Below the pieces are notes generated by a model. That model saw nothing but the letters and a program-made list of their open reading frames with translations. It searched no databases and was not told the origin of the DNA. The position numbers were made by a program, and so were the translations under genes. Shown one piece after another: positions 57,804-64,000 of a DNA stretch of 64,000 bases. Positions within the stretch are counted from its first letter, which is position 1. Each line of letters begins with the position of its first letter. The stretch is from Pseudomonas viridiflava (GTDB lineage: Bacteria; Pseudomonadota; Gammaproteobacteria; Pseudomonadales; Pseudomonadaceae): contig NZ_UWFA01000383.1 in NCBI RefSeq assembly GCF_900601905.1, positions 1-64,000 of the forward strand. The letters run 5' to 3'.

Positions 57804-58388
57804 GTGAAACCGACTTACGACGATACCCGCCAACACTTGCTGGATACCGGCCACCGGATGATGGCCGAGAAAGGTTTCACCAGTGTTGGCCTGAACGAAA
57901 TCCTGCAAACCGCCGGGGTGCCCAAGGGCTCGTTCTATCATTACTTCAAATCAAAGGAGCTCTACGGCCAGGCGCTGCTGGAGGATTATTTTGTCGGCTA
58001 CCTCGCCGACATGGAGCGGCGCCTGACCCTGGCGGATCTGAACGCACGCGAACGCCTCATGGGTTACTGGCAGGGCTGGCAGGACCGTTGCGTGCTCGGC
58101 GAGTACGGCGACGAATGTCTGGTGGTCAAGCTCAGTGCCGAAGTCGCCGACCTCTCCGAAACCATGCGCCTGACGTTGCGTGATGGCGCCGAGCGCGTGG
58201 TGGCGCGTATCACCCTCTGCCTCGAACAGGGCCAGGCCGATGGCAGCCTGCCTGCGGGCGACGCCCGTCAACTTGCGCAAACCCTCTACCAGCTGTGGTT
58301 AGGTGCCAGTCTGCTGAACAAATTGCAACGTACCGGTGAGTCGCTGAATAACGCGATGGCGACGACCAGGCAGCTGCTGGCTCTTTGA
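57804..58388 (+). CDS. nemR: TetR-family regulator, NemR-like electrophile sensor
   Basis: A 194-aa TetR protein. The helix-turn-helix is at 25-48 (NEILQTAGVPKGSFYHYFKSK, quoted in part: VPKGSFYHYFKS). Cysteines are Cys96, Cys105 and Cys139; Cys105 and Lys173 align by position with E. coli NemR Cys106 and Lys175, which form the reactive-chlorine switch. The GTG start at 57804 removes a 19-codon extension that would cover the operator. It represses electrophile-detoxification genes and is released by quinones, aldehydes or bleach. Three boxes mark its likely targets. Confidence 0.85.
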   Translation: MKPTYDDTRQHLLDTGHRMMAEKGFTSVGLNEILQTAGVPKGSFYHYFKSKELYGQALLEDYFVGYLADMERRLTLADLNARERLMGYWQGWQDRCVLGEYGDECLVVKLSAEVADLSETMRLTLRDGAERVVARITLCLEQGQADGSLPAGDARQLAQTLYQLWLGASLLNKLQRTGESLNNAMATTRQLLAL

Positions 58389-58477
58389 GGAAGGCGTTAC
58401 GGAATGTGGAGTCGAACTCTTGAGCGAAGTGCGCACGCTTTGACGCCAGCGCGTCCATGACTCTCCCGAGCATTGCC

Positions 58478-59377
58478 TCATACCCAGCCATCGACCCAGA
58501 TCCACATCGGCAAGGTAGCCGCCGACAGCAGCGTCGACAGACAAATGGCCGAGCTGGTGTTCTGCACGTCCTCCTGGGTTCGGGCAAAGCCCAGCACGTT
58601 CAAGCCACACGGGTTGGCGGCCATCAGCATCAGCACGGCACGCGGTGTGCCGCTGACGCCCAGCACTTTGCAGGTCAGCAGCACCAGCAGTGGCATGATC
58701 AGCAATTTGGCCACCGTGATGCCGATGGCTTCAACGCTGGGTCGCAGGCGAAAACCGGCCAGGTTGGCACCGAGCACAATCAATGCGCAGGGCAGCGCGG
58801 CCTGGGCCAGCCACGTGGTCAGGTGGTCGGCCCACAACGGCAGACTCAAGCCCGACAGGTTAAGCAGCACGCCCAGCAGCAGGCCGATGATCATTGGGTT
58901 GGCGAGGCTGCCGATCAGGCTTCTGGCACTGAACGATTCGCCACTGGCAAAGCTGTTGTAGAAACTCTGAAAACTGAACAGCAACAGGCTGTGGACCGCC
59001 AGGATGGTGAACAGCAGCACCAGCCCCGGGTTGCCGAACAGGCTGGCAATCAGCGCGATACCAATCAGCCCGTTATTGCCGAACGCTGCCGTCAGGCCGA
59101 AGGGTGTGGGGTGGCCGATGCGCAGGTGTGCGACCAGGTTGACCCCGGCGAAAATCAACAGCGCCGGTATGAAGTAAGCGGCCAGAATCGTGATGTTCAA
59201 ACCATCCTGCAGCGGCGCCTTGGCCATGCCGGTAAACAGCACCATGGGCATGAATATCTTGAACGCCACGTCACCGAAGGCTTTGTTGCTCTCTGCTGTG
59301 AGGGTCCCCCGTTTGCGCAGGAAGTAGCCCAGAACAATCAACAGAAAGATCGGCAAAATAGCGTGCGGGACGACCAC
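58478..59377 (-). CDS. AEC (auxin efflux carrier) family transporter
   Basis: A 299-aa inner-membrane protein with about ten helices in two inverted repeats of five, the AEC/BASS fold: AILPIFLLIVLGYFLRKRG at the N terminus, FGNNGLIGIALI (crossover), LANPMIIGLLLGVLLN and ALPCALIVLGANLAG. Substrate unknown; relatives carry organic acids. Start uncertain: GTG at 59377 has GGAG nine bases before; ATG at 59410 lacks one. Confidence 0.85.
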   Translation of the reverse strand: MVVPHAILPIFLLIVLGYFLRKRGTLTAESNKAFGDVAFKIFMPMVLFTGMAKAPLQDGLNITILAAYFIPALLIFAGVNLVAHLRIGHPTPFGLTAAFGNNGLIGIALIASLFGNPGLVLLFTILAVHSLLLFSFQSFYNSFASGESFSARSLIGSLANPMIIGLLLGVLLNLSGLSLPLWADHLTTWLAQAALPCALIVLGANLAGFRLRPSVEAIGITVAKLLIMPLLVLLTCKVLGVSGTPRAVLMLMAANPCGLNVLGFARTQEDVQNTSSAICLSTLLSAATLPMWIWVDGWV

Positions 59378-59597
59378 GGCGTCAGGCTCCGGCGGGAAAG
59401 GTGCGCGCATTATGACCCGCAATCACGTGCCATTGGCTATTCGTCGTTAGCCGTGGGTGCCGCACCCCCTTCGTGGCGGAGAAACCTGACCAGGGCCTAG
59501 GACCAAGCTGACCAGGGCAGCCCGCTTTCGTCGCCGTGATCAGCTGCGACAACGCTGCACGCCGGGCAGCGAGCCAGGCTGCAGGCGCACCGGCCTT

Positions 59598-60341
59598 TCA
59601 AATCACCTGCGCCTGCTGCAACTCGGTCAACGACAAAGCCTTCAGACTCGCCAGTGTCGAGTCCCGTCGATCACGGGGATGGGCCAGCGCTACCGCCAGC
59701 TCTTGACAAATATTGCCGGGCCGATTGCCCATCACCAGCACCCGATCACTCAGGTACAGCGCTTCATCCACATCATGGGTCACCAACAGCAGGGCGATGG
59801 CATGTCGCCTGGCCAGTTGCAGCAACAGGTCCTGCAGCTTCATGCGGGTAAAGGCGTCGACTGCGCTGAAAGGTTCGTCCAGCAGCAGGACTTTGGGATG
59901 CGAGTACAGCCCGCGCGCCAAGGCAACTCGCTGGGCCATGCCGCCCGACAGTGCCTTGGGCAGCGCCTCGGCAAAACCGCTCAGGCCGACTTCATCAATC
60001 AACTGCGCGACCCAGGCCCGGTCGTAGTGCTTGTCGTCGCTGAAGCCGATGTTTTGCTCCACGCTCAGCCAGGGCATCAGGCGCGGCTCCTGGAACACGA
60101 AGGCCACGTCATGGGTGCTGCGTTCGAGCTGGCCCTGATAGTCTTTGTCGAGCCCGGCGACGATGCGCAGCAGGGTGCTTTTGCCGCAGCCGCTGGGGCC
60201 CAGCAGGCTGATCACCTGCCGATCATGCAGGCGCAGGTGCACGTTGTGCAGCACGGTGCTGCTGCCGAATGATTTGCGTTCGACGTTGATATCCAGCAGC
60301 ACGCTGCCCTGTTGGGACGTGTTGAGTGAAGCGTCAGTCAT
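59598..60341 (-). CDS. ssuB: ABC transporter ATP-binding protein (sulfonate/nitrate/taurine type)
   Basis: A 247-aa ATPase. Walker A GPSGCGKST, Q-loop FVFQEPRLMPW, signature LSGGMAQRVALARGL, Walker B VLLLDEPFSAVD, H-loop THDVDEAL. It belongs to the SsuB/TauB group. It follows the permease by three bases and ends the four-gene leftward unit. Symbol is by analogy and tentative. Confidence 0.88.
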   Translation of the reverse strand: MTDASLNTSQQGSVLLDINVERKSFGSSTVLHNVHLRLHDRQVISLLGPSGCGKSTLLRIVAGLDKDYQGQLERSTHDVAFVFQEPRLMPWLSVEQNIGFSDDKHYDRAWVAQLIDEVGLSGFAEALPKALSGGMAQRVALARGLYSHPKVLLLDEPFSAVDAFTRMKLQDLLLQLARRHAIALLLVTHDVDEALYLSDRVLVMGNRPGNICQELAVALAHPRDRRDSTLASLKALSLTELQQAQVI

Positions 60342-60344
60342 GAT

Positions 60345-61178
60345 TCAATCTCCGCTGCCCTGGCCGCTGAAGGTATCGCGCCAGGCCAGAAAACGTTTCT
60401 CCAGACTGGCCAGTACGCCATCGCTGATCTTGCCAAGCACGGCCAGCACGATGATGGCCGCGAGCACGATGTCCGGGCGGGAAGTTTCACGGCCGTCGCT
60501 GAGCAAATAACCAAGGCCTTTAGTGGCGGCAATCAATTCCGCCGCGACCAGAAACATCCACGCCAGACTCATCCCGCTGCGCAAGCCGGTAAACAGGCCG
60601 GGCAGGGCGGCGGGCAATAGAATCCGGCGGATCAGGCGGCCGCGATTGAAGCCATACATCTGGCCGACTTCCACCAGTTTGCGGTCGATATTGCGAATCG
60701 CCGCGACCCCGTTGAGGTACACCGGGAAGAACGCGCCAATGGCGATCAGCACGATTTTCGAGGTCTCGTCGATGCCCAGCCACAACAGCAGCAGTGGCAC
60801 CCAGGCCAGGCTGGGGATGGAGCGCAAGCCGGCGAAGGTCGGTTCCAGATAGGCTTCGGCTTCGCGGCTCAGGCCGACCCAGGCGGCAAAGATCAAGGCC
60901 AGGCTGGTGCCGATGGCAAAGCCGATCAACACCCGCAGCAGGCTGGCGCTGATGTGTTTCCACAGCGGGCCTTCGGCCAGATCGCCAAGGGTCAGGGCGA
61001 TTTCGCTGGGGGCGGGCATCTGGTACGACGGCAACCAACCGATGCGCACAACCACTTCCAGCAGGACGATGATCAGGATCGGCAGCACCAGGCCTTTGCC
61101 GCGCTGTATCCAGCGGCCGCCGGAAGAGGGGATCGCCAGCGCGATTGGCGCTGGCAGGTCTTTGCTTTTACTGGTCAT
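60345..61178 (-). CDS. ssuC: ABC transporter permease (sulfonate type)
   Basis: A 277-aa permease with six helices and the EAA loop around AAIRNIDRKLVEVGQMYGFNRGRLIRRILLPAALPGLF (quoted in part: VGQMYGFNRGRLIRRILLPA). SsuC/TauC group. The ATG at 61178 is chosen over in-frame upstream codons. Only five methionines including the start and no cysteine. It lies between the binding-protein and ATPase genes. Confidence 0.87.
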   Translation of the reverse strand: MTSKSKDLPAPIALAIPSSGGRWIQRGKGLVLPILIIVLLEVVVRIGWLPSYQMPAPSEIALTLGDLAEGPLWKHISASLLRVLIGFAIGTSLALIFAAWVGLSREAEAYLEPTFAGLRSIPSLAWVPLLLLWLGIDETSKIVLIAIGAFFPVYLNGVAAIRNIDRKLVEVGQMYGFNRGRLIRRILLPAALPGLFTGLRSGMSLAWMFLVAAELIAATKGLGYLLSDGRETSRPDIVLAAIIVLAVLGKISDGVLASLEKRFLAWRDTFSGQGSGD

Positions 61179-61253
61179 GAGGGGTAACTCATAAGGCGAG
61201 TTCTGCGATGGCCTTGTGGGCGCGGTGCTTGCACAGATGCCCAAACCGACGAG

Positions 61254-62249
61254 TCACTGACTTGCCGTCAACGTCTTGCTGAACCGGGTATCGATCAACT
61301 TATCAATCACCTGATCCACCGTCACGCCACGGCGCACCAGCTCTTCGGACACCAGAATCGGTGCTGCGGCCTTGGATGACGCGATGTCCTTGGCGCTCAG
61401 CTGCGGAGTGCTCAGGTCGGTGCGCGACAATTGCAGCCTGGCGACGTCCAGCGGCAGACCAGACTCCTTGGCCAGCAGCGCGGCCAGTTCGTCGGGGTGT
61501 TTGACGGACCATTGCCGGGCCTTCTCGTAAGCGCTGAGTACGGTTTCGATGGTCTGCGGATGTTCCTTGGCAAACGTGTCAGTGACGCTGAGCACCCCGT
61601 AACTGTTGAAGTCGGTATTGCGGTACAGCAGGCGTGACCCGGCCTGAATCTGGCTGGCGGCCATGTGCGGATCAAGGCCGGCCCAGGCGTCGACATCACC
61701 CTTCTCCAGCGCGGTGCGGCCGTCGGGGTGTTGAAGATGCACCAGCTCCACATCGTTTTTGGTCAGGCCCGCGTTCTGCAGCGCACGCAAGGTGAACAGG
61801 TACGGGTCGGTGCCCTTGGTGGCTGCGATTTTCTTGCCCTTGAGGTCGGCGATACTCTGGAACGGTGAATCCTTGCGGACCAGCAACGCAGTCCATTCGG
61901 CGCGGCTGTAGACATACACCGATTTGATCGGGCTGCCGTTGGCGCGGCTGAGAACCGCCGCGAGGCTGGCCGAGGACGCGAAATCCACGCCACCGCTGTT
62001 CAGGTATTCCAGAGAACGGTTACTGCCCTGGCTCAACACCCAGCTCACCTTGCTCTGCGGCAGGGCCTTTTCCAGCCAGCCGAAATGCTTGAGCACCAGG
62101 CTCACCGGCGAGTAATAGGCGTAATCGAGCTTCACCTCGGCGGGCGCAGATTCTGCGGCATAGGCCATTGGCTGGAGCCCGAGGGCCAGCACGCTGGCTC
62201 CGATCAGCAGCTTGACGCGGGTAAACGAGAACAGGGTTTTTACGTTCAT
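61254..62249 (-). CDS. ssuA: Aliphatic sulfonate-type ABC substrate-binding protein
   Basis: A 331-aa periplasmic binding protein. Signal peptide residues 1-31 ends PMAYA. The mature protein has the SsuA fold: VLSQGSNRSLEYLNSGGVDFASSAS, LKGKKIAATKGTDPYLFTLRAL (quoted in part: LKGKKIAATKGTDPYLF), and LEKGDVDAWAGLDPHMA. The mature chain contains no Cys and a single Met, a sulfur-sparing composition. The ATG at 62249 has GGAG seven bases upstream. Confidence 0.88.
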   Translation of the reverse strand: MNVKTLFSFTRVKLLIGASVLALGLQPMAYAAESAPAEVKLDYAYYSPVSLVLKHFGWLEKALPQSKVSWVLSQGSNRSLEYLNSGGVDFASSASLAAVLSRANGSPIKSVYVYSRAEWTALLVRKDSPFQSIADLKGKKIAATKGTDPYLFTLRALQNAGLTKNDVELVHLQHPDGRTALEKGDVDAWAGLDPHMAASQIQAGSRLLYRNTDFNSYGVLSVTDTFAKEHPQTIETVLSAYEKARQWSVKHPDELAALLAKESGLPLDVARLQLSRTDLSTPQLSAKDIASSKAAAPILVSEELVRRGVTVDQVIDKLIDTRFSKTLTASQ

Positions 62250-62593
62250 GGAACGGCTCCAGGCGAGGCGGTGCATTAGGTTTTGCTTATTCAGAAAATG
62301 CCAGTTAGCGGCGTCATTAGCTGCCTGAAAGGAATATTGCAGGCTCTGTGCCAACCAGCAGCGTGGCGGGATACGCGGTCTGAAACGCCGGGAGTGCGGG
62401 GTTTGTTGTTGGTGGGCGAACAGAGTGTTGAATGGCTGTTGCTGGGTGAACAGGGGGCGAGGTGCGTCCTGGCTGCACACCGCTGTCGGGCTTTAGTCGG
62501 GAGGCCGCCGGCCCGTCACTGCACCTGTGTCGTCAGGGCCGCCGCCTTCCCGGTTGAAGCCGGTCCCACGCTCGCCAATAACTGGCGAATGAA
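62250..62593. other. Intergenic region between the binding-protein and monooxygenase genes
   Basis: 344 bases with no supported gene. It holds a degenerate family A REP (62484-62569) just after the monooxygenase stop and the putative promoter for the binding-protein gene near 62260-62340. Confidence 0.6.
62484..62569. repeat. REP-like palindrome, family A, degenerate copy 3
   Basis: Right arm TTCCCGGTTGAAGCCGGTCC continues to CAC (62547-62569), closely matching copies at 220-242 and 46919-46940. Left arm (62484-62503, with GGCTTTAGTCGGGAGG) is degenerate. Confidence 0.7.
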
Positions 62594-63682
62594 TCAGGCG
62601 ACTTGTTCCCGAGCTTCGCGCTCGCGCCTGGCCACCAGCTCGCGGGTCAGCGGGATGAGTTTTTTGCCGTAGTCGATGGCGTCGTCCAGCGGGTCAAAGC
62701 CACGAATCAGGAAGGTGGTGATGCCCAGGTCGTAGTAATCCAGCAGCGCTTCGGCCACCTGCTCCGCAGTACCGACCAGTGACGTGGAGTTACCTTGTGC
62801 GCCCAGTAATCCGGCGATGCCGGTCCAAAGGCGCTTGTCCAGGCGCGAACCCTGCGCGGCCGCTGCCAGCAGACGACGCGAGCCTTCGTTGGGCGGCTCG
62901 CTCCGCACGAAACCATTACTTTCGGCGATCGTCCTGGCGCGTTCCAGAATGCTCTCGGCGCGGGCCCAGGCTTGCTCTTCGGTGTCCGCGAGGATCGGCC
63001 GCAATGACAGGCTGAAGCGTACGGTCCGGCCATGTCTGGCGGCCTCGGCGCGTACCTCTTTGACCACCGCGCGCACCTGGTCGTAGGTCTCGCCCCACAG
63101 CGCGTAGACGTCGGCATGCTTGCCCGCCACTTTGATGGCTGCTGGAGAAGAACCGCCGAAATACACCGGAATGTGCGGTTGCTGCGGGGATTTGACCAGT
63201 GAGTGCGCCCCCTCGAACTGGTAGTACTCGCCCTGATGATCAAAAGGTGTGTCGCTGGTCCATTCCTGACGCACGACATTCAGATATTCGTCGGTACGTG
63301 CGTAACGCTGGTCCTTGCCGAGATGGCTGCCGTCGGCACGCAGCTCCTTGTCGTCGCCACCGGTGATGATGTGGATCGCGGTGCGTCCGCCATTGAACAC
63401 ATCCAGCGTCGCAAACTGCCGGGCTGCGACGGTAGGCGAGATGAAGCCAGGACGGTGAGCAATGAGGAATTTCAGTGTGGTCGTTACGCTGCTGGCATGC
63501 GCCGCGACGAAGGCACTGTCCGGGCTATTGGAGTGGTAGGCCACCAGAGCACGATCAAAGCCTGCTTCTTCATGGGCCCTGGCGACCTTGGCAACATAGT
63601 CGGGCTGGATGCTGGGGCCGCTGCGCGGGTGGATTTCCGAGCCCGGTTGGGTCGCGATGTAGCCGATGAATTCGATGCTCAT
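62594..63682 (-). CDS. LLM-class flavin-dependent monooxygenase (alkanesulfonate monooxygenase-like)
   Basis: A 362-aa bacterial-luciferase-fold enzyme. Visible family segments: LVAYHSNSPDSAFVAA, FLIAHRPGFISPTVAARQFATLD (quoted in part: IAHRPGFISPTVAARQ), IHIITGGDDKEL, RYARTDEYL, and VYFGGSSPAA. These match SsuD/MsuD-type FMNH2-dependent enzymes that release sulfite from organosulfonates. It has only the initiator Met and no Cys in 362 residues. The ATG at 63682 has AGGAG upstream. First gene of the leftward ABC-transporter unit. Confidence 0.88.
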   Translation of the reverse strand: MSIEFIGYIATQPGSEIHPRSGPSIQPDYVAKVARAHEEAGFDRALVAYHSNSPDSAFVAAHASSVTTTLKFLIAHRPGFISPTVAARQFATLDVFNGGRTAIHIITGGDDKELRADGSHLGKDQRYARTDEYLNVVRQEWTSDTPFDHQGEYYQFEGAHSLVKSPQQPHIPVYFGGSSPAAIKVAGKHADVYALWGETYDQVRAVVKEVRAEAARHGRTVRFSLSLRPILADTEEQAWARAESILERARTIAESNGFVRSEPPNEGSRRLLAAAAQGSRLDKRLWTGIAGLLGAQGNSTSLVGTAEQVAEALLDYYDLGITTFLIRGFDPLDDAIDYGKKLIPLTRELVARREREAREQVA

Positions 63683-64000
63683 GAACAGCTCCTGCTTGTA
63701 GTCATGCCAGATGAGGTGGACGCATTCCAGAGGCGTCCTGGTCCGTCCTTGCAACATATGGCGATAGAAGCGAGCTGTGAAATTCTATTTTGGCCTAACG
63801 ATATTATAAAAATATTGCATGTAATGGCGGCTGCTTGATACCGCCGCTTTGCCTGTTGCCTGTTGCCTGTTGCCTGTTGCCTGTTGCCTGTTGCCGGTGC
63901 AGGCGGCGTAGGAACCTGATCCGCTTGCCAGCGGTATTGCCCTGGGGGCCGAGGCTGTCGGGCAATGTCCATATTCCATTGCCCAAGGCTTTGGCTCAGG
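63683..64000. other. Upstream region of the monooxygenase gene, to window end
   Basis: 318 bases without an assignable gene. An A/T-rich stretch (63780-63825, containing ATATTATAAAAATATT) is probably the monooxygenase promoter. A 7-bp tandem repeat lies at 63849-63897. The last ~100 bases (63898-64000) may belong to a gene that starts beyond the window, but no domain could be recognised on either strand. Confidence 0.6.
63849..63897. repeat. 7-bp tandem repeat TTGCCTG x6 plus one variant
   Basis: Six exact copies of TTGCCTG from 63849 to 63890, then TTGCCGG (63891-63897). It is in the non-coding upstream region of the monooxygenase gene. Such short repeats can change copy number. Confidence 0.95.

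Noticed and set aside
63849..63897. CRISPR-like repeat
   Set aside because: The unit is only 7 bases with no spacers, so it is a simple tandem repeat.

Overview
The window is a stretch of gamma-proteobacterial chromosome that reads as a Pseudomonas of the syringae/fluorescens type. The evidence is the fused nuoCD gene, the conserved block idh-cspD-clpS-clpA-infA-ate-aat-ftsK-lolA-rarA-crcB-serS-cysG and tusDCBE, the short (441 aa) isocitrate lyase rather than the long form I associate with P. aeruginosa, and three families of REP-like palindromes. It is mostly core genome. I see no prophage, insertion sequence, integron, CRISPR array or toxin locus.

Layout. 1-300: 3' end of a 5S rRNA gene, its terminator and a REP palindrome. 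315-6544: queD, then a PepSY-PepSY-response regulator-histidine kinase operon resembling bqs/car (Fe(II)/cation sensing), a chemoreceptor and an AI-2E-family permease. 6615-21552: the complete 13-gene nuoA-N operon for respiratory complex I, transcribed leftward. 22110-32705: aceA, an orphan secretin-like periplasmic protein, GNAT-roxA, purB-hflD-mnmA-nudJ and monomeric NADP-isocitrate dehydrogenase, all leftward. 33141-46797: cspD, then clpS-clpA, infA, ate, aat, ftsK, lolA, rarA, crcB, serS and cysG. 47035-51593: glutathionyl-hydroquinone reductase, trpD2, the tusBCDE tRNA 2-thiolation relay, a YccA/Bax-inhibitor protein and tRNA-Ser(UGA). 51698-64000: an accessory region with an AraC regulator divergent from a GST, a methyltransferase, a PAS-GGDEF cyclase, a NemR-type electrophile-response cluster, an AEC transporter and an alkanesulfonate-type ABC transporter plus flavin monooxygenase.

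How genes work together. AceA and Idh compete for isocitrate, and complex I oxidises the NADH made by central metabolism. ClpS delivers N-degron substrates to ClpA; the neighbouring Ate and Aat add leucine-type N-degrons, so this is an N-end-rule neighbourhood. MnmA and TusBCDE, about 20 kb apart, are the two halves of tRNA 2-thiouridine synthesis. At 56.8-57.8 kb three copies of one 15-bp box sit before an Old Yellow Enzyme gene, a DJ-1/Hsp31-like gene and a nemR-like gene, which makes a compact self-contained regulon. At 59.6-63.7 kb the two most highly expressed products expected of a sulfonate-scavenging operon are almost free of cysteine and methionine, a sulfur-sparing signature.

The most unusual non-coding elements are a roughly 420-bp nested palindrome between clpA and infA, a strong Fur-like palindrome upstream of nuoA with no iron gene next to it, and a 7-bp tandem repeat upstream of the monooxygenase gene. 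No clearly undescribed multi-gene system was found. The best candidates for follow-up are the nemR box regulon, the sulfur-sparing operon and the clpA-infA palindrome.
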